64,000 nt of DNA from Myxococcaceae bacterium. GTDB taxonomy: Bacteria; Myxococcota; Myxococcia; Myxococcales; Myxococcaceae. Below, one piece after another: positions 35,111-44,242 of the stretch. The position numbers and the translations under genes were made by a program. The stretch lies in assembly GCA_003818285.1 (NCBI GenBank), contig RPRB01000008.1:1-64000 (forward strand), read 5' to 3'. How positions within the stretch are numbered: the first letter of the stretch is position 1; each line of letters starts with the position of its first letter. The notes beneath the pieces were generated by a model. It was not told the origin of the DNA and did no database searches. It was given only the letters and a program-made list of their open reading frames with translations.

Positions 35111-37021
35111 TCAGGTCTTCTCGAGCAGGGTGCGGATCTGCCGGGCGAGGAAGTGGCAGTACGCCTCGACGTAGCTCGGCTCACCCGGCCCCGGGGACGT
35201 CTGGAGCCAGGGGTTCATCAGCGTGTGGCGGAGCAGGAACAGGTCGGTGTCGTCCGGCCGGGCGAGGTCGAGCTGAAGCTCCCTGCCGACCCGCTCGAGC
35301 TCGTCGTATCCGAGATGGTCCAGCGGCACGGTGGTGGACGAGCCGAAGAACTCCTTCAGCTGCACCGGCTGGTCCGGCCGCACGTCGACGGTCTCGAACA
35401 GGCGGCGCCCGAACGCGTTGGCCGCCTTCAGCGAGCGGTTTCCCACGGGGTTGAAGGCCAGGCAGACCAGATTGCAGTCCGGCTCGAAGGGGATGCTCAG
35501 CCGGACCCACGGCGCGAGCTCCTGCTGGAGAGTCGGGAAGCGGTCCACCAGCCGCTCACAGCTCTGGACCGACCGGGCGAGAAGGCGCCCGAAGTGGTCG
35601 TGGTCCAGCGGAAGGACGCGGTGGTTCACGTAGCACGCGGCGGCGGCGGCTCCGGGCTTGCTCCCCTCGAGGATGTACCGGCCGAGCTTCCGGTATCGCC
35701 TCTCGTCCTCTTCGGGTGCAGAGGTGAAAACGTAGGGTGCCTCCTGCTGCACCAGGTCCAGCACCCGCCGGTTGCGCACGACGAGGGCGCCGGCGCCGAA
35801 GGGGACGAACCCGAGCTTGTGGGGATCGACCGTCACCGAGTCGGCCTCGGCGAGCGCGGCGGTGGCTCGGTACACGCGCTCGGAAGGGAAGTGGCGGAAG
35901 CCCTCCCGCACCGCCTCCCGGGGAAGCAGCTGCCCCTTCCGGTCGCGGAACAGCGTCGGAAGGTAGCCCCCCCAGGCCGCATCGACGTGAAGCCAGAACC
36001 CGGGGAAGCGCCGGCGCATCGCGAGCAGCTCGTGGAGTGAGTCGAGCGTTCCGAACTCGGTCGTGCCGTAGACCCCGACCACTGCGAGCACCGGCCGGCC
36101 CTCGCGGCGGAGCGCTTCCATCACCGGCTCGAGCGCCGCGCCGTCCAGACGGGCCTGCTTCACCGGGACCTCGACCAGGTTCGATCCCCCCAGCCCGAGC
36201 AGGCTCATTCCCTTGTGCCAGGAGTAGTGCGCGGTCGCAGGCACAACCACCGCCATCCTCCGCAGCGCGGGATGCCGTTCGGCGAAGGCCGCGAGCCCGG
36301 TCTCCTCCACCCGGGCGGCGCCGAGCGCCGCGAAGAGCTCGCCGCCGCGCGGGTCATGGGCGCAAAAGGCTGCGACGCGACGGCCGAGCGCCAGCACCTC
36401 GTCCACGCCCAGCCCCAGCAGCTCGAGGTCGGTGCTGGAGGGACGGACCTGGACCTCCGGCACCCAGATCCCGGTCGCGGTGCAGGCGTCCCGGAGGGCC
36501 AGTGGGTACAGGCGCGCCGAGCGCGCGAGCCACAGCGCCTCGTCGTTGGCCACGGTGCCGCCGGAGGTGAGGTGCCCCAGCGCGCACGGCTCGTGCGCCC
36601 CGTCCACGGCGAACCCCAGCATCCGCGCGAGCTGCCGGCCCACCTCCAGCTCGAGCTGGACGGTGATGGGGGCGACGTCCTCGACGATGTTGTTCGGGTT
36701 GTAGAGCGTGGTGACCAGCTGCGCGATGAGCCCGGGGAGCAGCAGGTCGGACACCATGTGACCCAGGTACCGGGGGTGGAACGAAGGCACCGATCGCTTG
36801 AGCGCGGCGGTGAGCTGGTGGAGCTCGTGGCGGGTCCGCGCCAGACCGTCCAGGTAGGCCCGGGTGTACTGGTCGTGGGTGCCGATGGGCGGCTCGTCCT
36901 CGGGGTGGAAGTTACGCCGCCAGAAGACGTGGTCGCGCACCAGCTCGAGCAGGGTCTTCTCGAAGAAGTCGTTGTTCTCCCCGTAGGCGCCGAGGAAGAA
37001 CGGGGCGAGCGGATCCGTCAT
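35111..37021 (-). CDS. PLP-dependent group II decarboxylase family protein
   Basis: This 636-residue pyridoxal-phosphate enzyme is related to glutamate/tyrosine/aromatic L-amino-acid decarboxylases. It has the cofactor-ring stacking region HLTSGGTVANDEALWLAR, HVDAAWGGYLP (the Asp that contacts the pyridine N) and the Schiff-base Lys in DPHKLGFVPFGAGA near residue 402. It is longer than classical members (about 480-510). The N- and C-terminal extensions are typical of the large bacterial subgroup of unknown substrate. It is convergent with the DsrE gene. Confidence 0.88.
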   Translation of the reverse strand: MTDPLAPFFLGAYGENNDFFEKTLLELVRDHVFWRRNFHPEDEPPIGTHDQYTRAYLDGLARTRHELHQLTAALKRSVPSFHPRYLGHMVSDLLLPGLIAQLVTTLYNPNNIVEDVAPITVQLELEVGRQLARMLGFAVDGAHEPCALGHLTSGGTVANDEALWLARSARLYPLALRDACTATGIWVPEVQVRPSSTDLELLGLGVDEVLALGRRVAAFCAHDPRGGELFAALGAARVEETGLAAFAERHPALRRMAVVVPATAHYSWHKGMSLLGLGGSNLVEVPVKQARLDGAALEPVMEALRREGRPVLAVVGVYGTTEFGTLDSLHELLAMRRRFPGFWLHVDAAWGGYLPTLFRDRKGQLLPREAVREGFRHFPSERVYRATAALAEADSVTVDPHKLGFVPFGAGALVVRNRRVLDLVQQEAPYVFTSAPEEDERRYRKLGRYILEGSKPGAAAAACYVNHRVLPLDHDHFGRLLARSVQSCERLVDRFPTLQQELAPWVRLSIPFEPDCNLVCLAFNPVGNRSLKAANAFGRRLFETVDVRPDQPVQLKEFFGSSTTVPLDHLGYDELERVGRELQLDLARPDDTDLFLLRHTLMNPWLQTSPGPGEPSYVEAYCHFLARQIRTLLEKT

Positions 37022-37215
37022 GCTGGCCGGCTTTGCACCCGGCGTACCGCCGGCTCGCCCGGCGTTCAGGTTCCGAGCGCGCAGGATCTGCGCGTTCATC
37101 TGCAACGCGGTCGCCGCCCGCGAAATTGCTCGCTGCAGGATGGGGGGTGCTGCCTGCACCGTGGCAGGAGGCGAGGGGCCGGACCGTGCAGCCTTCGATC
37201 GACTGGAGGCTGACC

Positions 37216-38421
37216 ATGTTCCGGATCCTCTCGCTCTGCGCCCTGTGCGCGATTCCCTCGACGGCGATCGCAGCCTCCCCGTCCCCGGCGGAGATGGCGG
37301 TCCCGCCGGATGCCTCACGCTGGGAGCTCGAGGGCAAGGCGAAGATCGTCGAGCACCAGGGACGTCCCTCCATCTTCCTCGACGGCGGCGCGGCGACGCT
37401 GAAGGGCTTCGAGATGCGGGATGCGGTGATCGACGTGGACGTGTCCACGCCGGCGAGCCGCGGCTTCTTCGGGATCCAGTTCCGGGTCGACGGGGACGGT
37501 CGAACGGCCGAGTGGGTCTACCTGCGCCAGCACAAGTCCGGCCTGCCCGATGCGATGCAGTACACGCCGGTGCTCGGCGCCGGGCTCAACTGGCAGCTCT
37601 ACAACGGGTCCGGGTTCACGGGAGCGGTCGACATCCCGAAGGACGCCTGGTTCCACCTCCGGCTCGAGGTGAGCGGGGCGCAGGCGAAGCTCTTCGTGAA
37701 GGACATGGAGAAGCCGGTGCTGGTGATGGACGACCTCAAGAGCGGTCTCCAGAAGGGGCAGGTCGCGCTGGCGGTGCTCATCGGCGAGACGTACTTCTCC
37801 AACTTCCAGATCCGCCCCACGGCCGACGCGCCCTGGGAACGGCACCTGCCGTCGATGCCACCAACGGCGTTGACCCGGTGGGCCATCTCGCCGGTGTTCG
37901 ACGCTCTCGCCCGAGATCTCGAGCGACCGCTCGGCGCGTCCGAGGTGGCCTCGATCCCCTGGCAGGACGTCGAGGCGGAGCCTCCGGGGCTGGTGGCGCT
38001 GTACCGGTATCGCGACGCCCCCCATCCGCGGGTCACGTTCCAGGGCGACTTCTCCAAGCGCCTCGATCCGCAGCCGGGGATGAAGGTCCTCTACGCGCGG
38101 ACCACGATCGTGTCCGACAGGGCGCAGGTGAAGCGCCTTGCCCTCGGCTACAGCGACGACGTCAGCGTCTTCCTCAACGGGAAGATCCTCTACCGGGGCC
38201 GCAGCGCGCAGTGGTTCCGCGACCCGGGGTTCCTGGGCATCGTGAACCCGGAGAACGACGCGGTGTACCTGCCGCTGAAGAAGGGGAAGAACGAGCTGGT
38301 GCTGGCGCTCAGCGAGCTCGGCGGCGGCTGGGGGTTCGTCTGCCGGCTGGAGCCGCCGGGAGGGTCCGCGCTCGCGTCGACCGGCGCAGGCGGTAGCTCC
38401 GCCCCGGCCACGGTCAGGTGA
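37216..38421 (+). CDS. exported jelly-roll protein with LamG/DUF1080-like and lectin-like domains
   Basis: This 401-residue exported protein has a signal peptide (FRILSLCALCAIPSTAIAAS). About 35-210 form a concanavalin-like/3-keto-disaccharide-hydrolase-type domain (ATLKGFEMRDAVIDVDVSTP, FFGIQFRVDGDG, ETYFSNFQIRP). About 270-380 look like a galactose-binding-type beta-sandwich (DDVSVFLNGKILYRG, KGKNELVLALSE). Catalytic activity is uncertain; carbohydrate binding is plausible. GGAGG lies six bases before the ATG. Confidence 0.8.
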   Translation: MFRILSLCALCAIPSTAIAASPSPAEMAVPPDASRWELEGKAKIVEHQGRPSIFLDGGAATLKGFEMRDAVIDVDVSTPASRGFFGIQFRVDGDGRTAEWVYLRQHKSGLPDAMQYTPVLGAGLNWQLYNGSGFTGAVDIPKDAWFHLRLEVSGAQAKLFVKDMEKPVLVMDDLKSGLQKGQVALAVLIGETYFSNFQIRPTADAPWERHLPSMPPTALTRWAISPVFDALARDLERPLGASEVASIPWQDVEAEPPGLVALYRYRDAPHPRVTFQGDFSKRLDPQPGMKVLYARTTIVSDRAQVKRLALGYSDDVSVFLNGKILYRGRSAQWFRDPGFLGIVNPENDAVYLPLKKGKNELVLALSELGGGWGFVCRLEPPGGSALASTGAGGSSAPATVR

Positions 38422-38445
38422 GGCCGCACCGAGCTGAGCAGTCGG

Positions 38446-39777
38446 TCACCGGCGTCGGCGGGGACTCCCGCTGAACAGCACCGCTCCGCGGGGTTCTGGA
38501 CCACCCGTGCGCGTGTCGGGCCGATCGCGCCGTGGATGGCTCCGCGCGTGACGTCCAGGGAGCTGGCCGGCGGGACGACCGGAGACGCCGTGACCAGCCT
38601 GGCGCGGCCCGGGATCCGCCATCCGGGCGGCCGCCGAGCTCATCTCGGACTGGAACACCGGCGAGGCGAGGGGCACCTCCGCCTGTGGAACGGGCTTCCG
38701 CATCAGCCGCTCGATGTCGCGGAGCAGGCCGGTCTCCTCCGGCCCGCAGAAGCTGGAGGCCTTGCCGCTGGCCGCCATCCGGGCGGTGCGCCCGATGCGA
38801 TGCACGTAGTCCTCCGGGACGTGGGGGAGGTCGAAGTTCACGACGTGGCCGATCTCCGCGACGTCGATGCCCCGGGCGGCGATGTCGGTCGCCACCAGGA
38901 CCCGGAACTTCCCCTCCTTGAACCCTTCCAGGGCCAGCTGCCGCTGGTTCTGCGAACGGTTGGAGTGGAGCCGCGAGACGCGGTGCCCGGCACGCTCCAG
39001 CATCCGCGCCAGCTTGTCGGTCCGGTGCTTGGTCCGGGTGAAGATCAGCGTGCTGAGGTCGTCCTCGGCCAGCAGGGCCAGGAGGAGGGATGGCTTCTCC
39101 GCCTGGGAGATGCGGTAGACACGCTGCTCTGCCCGCTCCGAGGTGGTGCCACTCCGCGAGACCTCGACCCGCGTCGGGTTCCGCAGATGGGTTCGCGCGA
39201 AATCGGCGACCTCTCCGGCCATCGTCGCCGAGAAGAGCAACGTCTGCCGGTCGCGCGGGACGGCGGCGAGGATGCGGGTGAGCTGGGGCTTGAACCCCAT
39301 GTCCAGCATCCGGTCCGCCTCGTCGAGCACGAGGAGCTCGATGTCGCGGAAGGAGACGTTCCGGGACTCGAGGTGGTCGATGAGCCGCCCGGGGGTGGCG
39401 ATGACGAGCTGGGGCCGGGAGTGGAGCGCGAGCTGCTGGGGGCCGATGCTCACCCCACCGATGACCAAGGCCGTACGCACGCCGCGGGCCGCTCCGAAGC
39501 GGGCGGCGTGCTCGTCGATCTGGGTGGCCAGCTCGCGCGTCGGAGCGAGCACCAGCGCCCGCGTCCCCTGCTTGCCGGCGAGACGCTCCACCAGTGGAAG
39601 GACGAAGGCGGCAGTCTTGCCGGTGCCGGTGGCGGCGCAGCCGATGACGTCCTTGCCCGCAAGGGCCGGGGGAATCGCTCGGGCCTGGATGGGCGTGGGG
39701 ACGTGATAACCCGCGCGGGCGATGAAGGACTGCGACTCGGACGAGAGCCCGAGGGAGGAAAACGACGGTTCGGACAT
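38446..39777 (-). CDS. DEAD-box RNA helicase (RhlE-like)
   Basis: This 443-residue ATP-dependent RNA helicase has the Q motif (FIARAGYHVPTPIQ), Walker A AATGTGKT, PTRELA, DEAD in LVLDEADRMLDMG, SAT in LLFSATMAG, and HRIGRTAR with preceding ATDIAARGID. Core length and motif order match the RhlE/DeaD group of cold-adaptation and ribosome-assembly helicases. The basic, Arg/Pro-rich tail after residue 380 is short. The gene has a roughly 250-base non-coding leader, common for cold-shock helicases. Confidence 0.95.
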   Translation of the reverse strand: MSEPSFSSLGLSSESQSFIARAGYHVPTPIQARAIPPALAGKDVIGCAATGTGKTAAFVLPLVERLAGKQGTRALVLAPTRELATQIDEHAARFGAARGVRTALVIGGVSIGPQQLALHSRPQLVIATPGRLIDHLESRNVSFRDIELLVLDEADRMLDMGFKPQLTRILAAVPRDRQTLLFSATMAGEVADFARTHLRNPTRVEVSRSGTTSERAEQRVYRISQAEKPSLLLALLAEDDLSTLIFTRTKHRTDKLARMLERAGHRVSRLHSNRSQNQRQLALEGFKEGKFRVLVATDIAARGIDVAEIGHVVNFDLPHVPEDYVHRIGRTARMAASGKASSFCGPEETGLLRDIERLMRKPVPQAEVPLASPVFQSEMSSAAARMADPGPRQAGHGVSGRPAGQLPGRHARSHPRRDRPDTRTGGPEPRGAVLFSGSPRRRR

Positions 39778-40032
39778 GTGACGACGCACTCCAGGGACGG
39801 CGCGCGGGCGCGCTGTCGTTGGTCCGGACGCTGGAGCGGAGATCAGGACGATGAAGGAAACGCCGTCGACGCGGCCGCATTCACGGCTCCAGCCGCGATG
39901 TCGACGGCGAGCGCCATGTAACAGGCCGGGCGACGGAATGCGAGTTCCCGTGACGCCGGAAGAAAGCCGAACGGATCCGGAGGGATGGTCGGCGTATCGT
40001 CGGCGCGTGTACCCTCCATGACGGGGTGAACC

Positions 40033-40230
40033 ATGACCAAGCTGGAAGGCATACTGCGGCGCGAGATCAGCATCGACGGCAAGCCGTTCACGCTCGCGAT
40101 CTCGCCAGACGGGCTGAAGCTGACGCCGAAGGGAGCCCGGAAGGGCCGCGAGCTGCAGTGGAAGGACCTCGTGAGCGGGGACGCGGCGCTCGCGGTCGCG
40201 CTGAACGCGTCTGTCAGCGGATCGCGCTGA
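40033..40230 (+). CDS. small conserved-looking protein of unknown function
   Basis: This 65-residue soluble protein (MTKLEGILRREISIDGKP...) has the patterns FTLAISPDGLKLTPKGARKGRELQWKDLVSG, which suggest a small beta-rich fold. A GGGGTG run lies just before the ATG. I do not recognise the family. It is divergent from the helicase gene and stands alone. It is the only reading frame here with balanced protein-like composition. Confidence 0.65.
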   Translation: MTKLEGILRREISIDGKPFTLAISPDGLKLTPKGARKGRELQWKDLVSGDAALAVALNASVSGSR

Positions 40231-40536
40231 TCGGTCGAGCCATTGCTCGCGGACCGGTCCCGGCGTCCGGCTATGTGGCCGTCGCCCTGGATCGACCTGC
40301 TGACGACAGGCAGACGCACACCAACCCACGCACCGCGCAGATCTCACGCGTCCTGTCCGGAGGACGTGGCAGTCCCAGACTGCCGCCGTTGCACGGACGC
40401 GCGGCGGGGGTTTTCCCGGAGCGAGGAACGAAAGAGACTTCATGCGTTTGCTGGCACCTCCACTCGGGGCGGTTACTGTACGAATGCGTTGAGCGTTCCG
40501 GCTCATCGCTCGAGTCATCTGCACTAGGTCAGACGT
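40231..40536. other. non-coding stretch before the ABM-domain gene
   Basis: I see no convincing gene here. The frames that are open are arginine-rich shadows. The sequence becomes less GC-rich towards its right end (about 40,440-40,560), where a promoter for the gene at 40581 is likely. Confidence 0.5.
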
Positions 40537-40573
40537 CCTCGATTCGAAAATGCTTAGTTAGACGAATCCGAGG
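40537..40573 (+). promoter_or_regulatory. 5' leader hairpin covering a ribosome-binding site
   Basis: cctcgattcg (40537-40546) and cgaatccgagg (40563-40573) form an almost perfect stem with one bulged base. The loop is AT-rich (aaaatgcttagttaga). The second arm contains the GAGG Shine-Dalgarno of the gene starting at 40581, so the structure would hide it. This could be a thermosensor-like or protein-regulated leader. Its left part also resembles the repeat at 44019. Confidence 0.5.
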
Positions 40574-40580
40574 TCTCACC

Positions 40581-40895
40581 ATGTTTGCTCGTAACGTGCA
40601 TCTGCAGCTGAAGCCCAACACCTCTACCCAGTTCACCCAGACGCTGGAGAAGGAAGTTCTCCCGCTTCTGCGCAAGCAGCCAGGGTTTCAGGAGGAGATC
40701 GCTTTCATCGGCTCCAACGGGAACGAGGCCTATGCGATGAGCTTCTGGGAGTCGAAGGACAAGGCCGAGCAGTACGGCCGCGCAGCGTACCCGGACGTGC
40801 TGAAGGCTCTGGGCAACGTCGTCAAGGGGACTCCGGAGGTTCTGAGCTACGAGGTGTGCAGCTCGACCATCCCCAAGATTACGACCCGCGTCTAA
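40581..40895 (+). CDS. antibiotic-biosynthesis-monooxygenase-like (ABM/dimeric alpha-beta barrel) protein
   Basis: This is a 104-residue ferredoxin-like dimeric alpha/beta barrel. ARNVHLQLKPNTSTQFTQTLEKEVLPLLRK and EEIAFIGSNGNEAYAMSFWES follow the ABM/DUF pattern. Relatives act as small monooxygenases or haem/quinol binders, and many have no known activity. GAGG lies seven bases before the ATG, sequestered by a leader hairpin. A strong intrinsic terminator follows 24 bases after the stop, so this is a single-gene unit. Confidence 0.82.
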   Translation: MFARNVHLQLKPNTSTQFTQTLEKEVLPLLRKQPGFQEEIAFIGSNGNEAYAMSFWESKDKAEQYGRAAYPDVLKALGNVVKGTPEVLSYEVCSSTIPKITTRV

Positions 40896-40919
40896 GCGGG
40901 GCTACCGAGCATTGTCGTG

Positions 40920-40945
40920 GGGCGGCCCAAGCCGCCCTTTTTTTT
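40920..40945 (+). terminator. rho-independent terminator
   Basis: A perfect seven-base-pair stem (gggcggc/gccgccc) with a ccaa loop is followed by eight T residues, just downstream of the ABM-like gene. It is the clearest intrinsic terminator in the window. Confidence 0.95.
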
Positions 40946-41210
40946 GGCGTACCCAGCTTCAACATTTGCTTGATCTCGGCCGGACGGCTCCTCATCAGTC
41001 GGGGATCACTCACCGACTCGCACGAGCGTGCTGCTGACGCGAACTCGGCTGAGTTCAGCGCGCTCGCGTCATCGCAAACATGAGGTATTTCATCGAGTGG
41101 CGCTGCAAGGCGTGCGCGGCTGGCCCGCCTCGACGAATGGCGCTATAGAGGAGGTTCTCGAAGGCCCTTCACGCTTCCGTGCAGCCTGCCCGCGAGCGAG
41201 GAGTGCTTCC

Positions 41211-41576
41211 GTGGACGACGTCGTTCTGCCGCACACGCCCTGCAGCGCGTTGGTACCCCAGGATTTCGGGCTCAAGGTCTTGCTCTGCGCGAGCGTCGAT
41301 GGCACGCAGGGCGAGGCGAGCTTCCTTCCGATCGTCGCCTGGGTCACCCTGACCGAGCGCGGGAAGGGCGATGGCGACCTGCCCACCTGGAGCTGGCAGC
41401 CCGTCGTCGTCGTCGATCACGAGCTCCGGTTGGCCCGAACGGTGCTCGACTACCGGGGAACCGTGGCAAAGGACGTCATCGGTAAGGTCGCCCTGGGCCT
41501 GGTCAGGTCGCGTTTCGTCGCTGCACGTGACGAGCGCCGCTCGCAGAGCCCGATCTGGACGACCAAGAGTCTCTAG
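41211..41576 (+). CDS. protein of unknown function, intact copy of a domain repeated at 57 kb
   Basis: This is a 121-residue protein from a GTG start with GAGGAG seven bases upstream. The core FGLKVLLCASVDGTQGEASF followed by LPIVAWVTLTE has no family name that I know. The C-terminal half (QPVVVVDHELRLARTVLDYRG) looks beta-rich. A clearly related, frameshifted copy lies on the minus strand at about 56900-57080 (LGLKVLLCESVDGSEGQVSF, LPVIAWVTLTE). The upstream 265 bases hold no gene I can support. Confidence 0.65.
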   Translation: MDDVVLPHTPCSALVPQDFGLKVLLCASVDGTQGEASFLPIVAWVTLTERGKGDGDLPTWSWQPVVVVDHELRLARTVLDYRGTVAKDVIGKVALGLVRSRFVAARDERRSQSPIWTTKSL

Positions 41577-41618
41577 GAGCTAGGTCCCACGAGGGTTGAG
41601 CGCACGTGTTTCAACCCT

Positions 41619-41846
41619 TCACGAATTGCTCGCGGTTGCTGGCCACGACAGGGTGAGGAGCACGACGCTATCCCGCCGTGCCTCCAGGTCGTGGAGCTGT
41701 GAGCCCTCGAGCGTGAGCAAGCTTCCTGCGGAAACGTCCACGATCTGCTCTTGGTCTGCCAGGGCTCTCCGCCTCAAGTCGACTTCCGCGAGCCTTTCGG
41801 GACAGGTCATCGGCTCGGCTGAGGGCGCCGCCCGGCAGAGTTTCAT
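41619..41846 (-). pseudogene. C-terminal remnant of a cupin-domain protein
   Basis: The last 45 residues on this strand (QEQIVDVSAGSLLTLEGSQL followed by HDLEARRDSVVLLTLSWP) read as the second half of a small cupin barrel, including the glycine-loop and final strand. The usual N-terminal half with the HxH motif is missing. What precedes is low-complexity and has no good start. I treat it as a remnant; a small intact gene starting at 41846 is a less likely reading. Confidence 0.5.
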
Positions 41847-41909
41847 TGCGGCAAAGGCCCGTCCCTGGTCTGAATGTCCCCCGGGACCGTCAGTGAGGAG
41901 CGAGGGGCG

Positions 41910-43274
41910 ATGGTTCGGGGCTGGAAGCGAGGCGTTGTCCTCCTGGGCTGCATGGCCGGACTCCAGTCCGCGCGGGCGCAGCAGTTCGTGCTTCCGCAGA
42001 CCCTGGCTGTGAGCAACCGCGACCGGATCTTCCCGGGTCTCTACGAGTTCAGCGAAGCGGGCGCGGTGGTGGCCCGGGTCCGGGATGCTTCCGCCACCTG
42101 GTACAACCCCGCCGGCCTCGCGCTGTCAGAGCAGACCACCTTCAACGTCAGCTCTGCCGCGTACCAGCTCACCAAACTGGGGAGCGCCAACGCGCCCGCC
42201 GAGTTCACGCGAACGGCCAGCTTCCAGCCCATCCCCAGCGCTCTGGGCGTTGCCTTCGGAAGGGAGGTCCTCGAGTGGCACGGGATGCGCCTGGGACTGG
42301 GGATCTACAACCAGGCCAACTGGGACTCCTCGGTGCGTCTCGAGAGCAACCCGCGCCCGGAAACCCGCGTGAGTCACGTGATGAAGTCCATGTTTCGCTC
42401 GACCGTCTTCAGCGCCGGAGCCGGGTGGGCGCTCGATCCCCGCTACCGCTTCGGCGCGGCGCTGCTCTTCGACTACACCGAGACCGGTGACATCGGGCAG
42501 ACCTCGGCCGACATCCAGGACGGAACCGCGCTCCAGACGGTGATCCAGTCGCTGGACTTCAGCGGGAACACACTCCACCTCATGGCCACGCTCGGCGCCC
42601 AGGCCGAGCCTCTGCCGTGGCTGTCGCTGGGGCTGGTGGTGCAAACCCCGGGAATCGCGCTCGCCCGCGGAGGCTCGGTTCGCTACGAGGCCCAGACGTC
42701 CACGCTCCAGACCCACCAGCTGGCTCTGATCGACGACAGCAATGCCGAGTTCGACCTCCGCAAGACCTTCAAGGCCACCCTGGGCATCGGGGTGCGGTTC
42801 TGGAAGATCGAGCTGGAGGGAGACATCCGCTGGTATCCGGCCAGCGCGACGTACACCCTGCTCGCCACCTCGATGCCGATCCAGATCACCACCCAGCTAC
42901 CCGGGCAAGCGCCGGTGGTGACCGAGGAGCAGTTCGCCTCGATTTCCTTTGCCACCCGCCAGGTGTGGAGCGGCAGCGTCGGGCTCCGGCTCCGGCTCAG
43001 CGAGCTGATCACGTTCCACGGGGGGTTCTACGTCGACCCGTCTCCGGTGAGCGGCGCAGTCAACGGTGTCTTCCAGAAAGCCGATTTCGCAGGGTTCCGG
43101 GGCGGAGTCTCCTTCACCGCCCGGCAGGGGCTCTCCGGCTCGATCAGCCTGGGCTACGAGCGGGGGACGGCCGATACCACCGTCGCCGTGGGCGGGGTGG
43201 CGCTGACTCCGCTGCCAGTGGGGGTTTCGTTCACCACCTTCAACCTGAGCTTTGCCATCGGCTACAAGTTCTGA
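41910..43274 (+). CDS. outer-membrane transport protein, FadL/OmpP1/TodX family
   Basis: This 454-residue exported beta-barrel has a signal peptide to about residue 23 (GLQSARA). FSEAGAVVARVRDASATWYNPAGLA contains the NPA motif of FadL-family N-terminal hatch regions. Repeated amphipathic strands follow, and the C-terminus ends in an aromatic residue (SFAIGYKF) as OM insertion requires. Family members import fatty acids or hydrophobic aromatics. GAGGAG lies about ten bases before the ATG. Confidence 0.88.
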   Translation: MVRGWKRGVVLLGCMAGLQSARAQQFVLPQTLAVSNRDRIFPGLYEFSEAGAVVARVRDASATWYNPAGLALSEQTTFNVSSAAYQLTKLGSANAPAEFTRTASFQPIPSALGVAFGREVLEWHGMRLGLGIYNQANWDSSVRLESNPRPETRVSHVMKSMFRSTVFSAGAGWALDPRYRFGAALLFDYTETGDIGQTSADIQDGTALQTVIQSLDFSGNTLHLMATLGAQAEPLPWLSLGLVVQTPGIALARGGSVRYEAQTSTLQTHQLALIDDSNAEFDLRKTFKATLGIGVRFWKIELEGDIRWYPASATYTLLATSMPIQITTQLPGQAPVVTEEQFASISFATRQVWSGSVGLRLRLSELITFHGGFYVDPSPVSGAVNGVFQKADFAGFRGGVSFTARQGLSGSISLGYERGTADTTVAVGGVALTPLPVGVSFTTFNLSFAIGYKF

Positions 43275-43344
43275 AGGAGCTGCGCCTGTCCCTCGGGCTG
43301 CTTGTGCCCCCTCACCCCCGAGGCCTTCTTCGGCCAGGCGAGGA

Positions 43345-43806
43345 CTACTGAGGAGACTTCGGTTCGGGGGCTCGTCGCATTGAAGCACGCGGCCCAAAGA
43401 GAAAAGCGCCCAAGGCCACTGTTGCCACTGCAACCGGCAGGGCGAAGGCCGCGTTTCGAGGAATCCTGCCGACGTATGTCCCCAAGATCATGAGCCAGAT
43501 TGTGGTTGCACCCAGCCAGGCCGATAGGCGGCGCAGTTGCGCGCCGGTTAGCACCGCAAAGCTTGCGACGTAGAAGGCCACTCCTACGAGGGAGGTCAAG
43601 AGCGGGCCACCACGCCGTTCGATGTTCTCACCCGCAGTTGCGACGGTGAGCCATGCCACGAACCCGAAATGGATCGTAAAAGAAAGAATGAATACCTCGA
43701 AAAGTCTCAGCGGCGCTCGCGGCTCGCGCCCGCGATAGGCCTCAACTGCGAAACCGCCGAGCGCAAGTGAGTAGAGATCGACTGATACCTGGGCGGTGCG
43801 CGCCAA
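43345..43806 (-). CDS. hypothetical membrane protein with TTG start
   Basis: This 153-residue frame has about four TM segments (LFEVFILSFTIHFGFVAWLTV, LLTSLVGVAFYVASFAVL, WLGATTIWLMILGTYVG, AFALPVAVATVALGAFLF). It looks genuinely protein-like, but the only start I find is TTG at 43806 with no clear ribosome-binding site. The N-terminus may therefore be wrong or lost. The region is less GC-rich than its surroundings, hinting at acquisition. No family is recognised. Confidence 0.55.
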   Translation of the reverse strand: MARTAQVSVDLYSLALGGFAVEAYRGREPRAPLRLFEVFILSFTIHFGFVAWLTVATAGENIERRGGPLLTSLVGVAFYVASFAVLTGAQLRRLSAWLGATTIWLMILGTYVGRIPRNAAFALPVAVATVALGAFLFGPRASMRRAPEPKSPQ

Positions 43807-44018
43807 GGACGAAGAGGTTCCCGACCGGCTGCGAGGCCTCCTGCCCGGCGGTCCAGCCCGCGCAGCCCGCCGCAGAGCGTCGGTCGCGGCGCGACGGTCA
43901 CGATCTCGATCAGCGCCGCCTCAGGTCCCGCCTCCGAGGCGCGCGTTCAGCTCTCTAGAGAGAGCGTCCGCCGCCGCCTGATCGCGCCAATCTGGGTCGA
44001 GGGCGTTCCACTCGTCCT
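43807..44018. other. non-coding stretch left of the 48-bp repeat
   Basis: No frame here looks like a real gene. Together with the repeat that follows and 44067-44242, it separates the membrane-protein frame from the zinc-ribbon gene. Confidence 0.4.
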
Positions 44019-44066
44019 CGATTCAGGAATCTGCTTACCCAAGATCTCGTTTTCGTTGGTCGCTTG
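44019..44066 (+). repeat. 48-bp dispersed repeat, copy 1
   Basis: Bases 44019-44066 (cgattcaggaatct ... ttggtcgcttg) match the reverse complement of 55332-55379 at 45 of 48 positions. Similarity stops abruptly at both ends. The unit contains the dyad gattc-ag-gaatc and the palindrome agatct. It lies upstream of the zinc-ribbon gene at 44243. Confidence 0.85.
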
Positions 44067-44242
44067 GCTAACCACACGGAGGAATCGGTGCGCGCCTTCT
44101 TGTGCAACTCCCCGCGCTTGGCAGCCGCCCTTCTCGCCAAAGCTCCTTTCGCCCAAGCGCCAGACCCTTGGCTCTTCGTCGGGCCGATTCCGTGGAGCGG
44201 GAATCATCGGGATTTGGGCAGAGAAAGTTGAAGGAGCGTACG

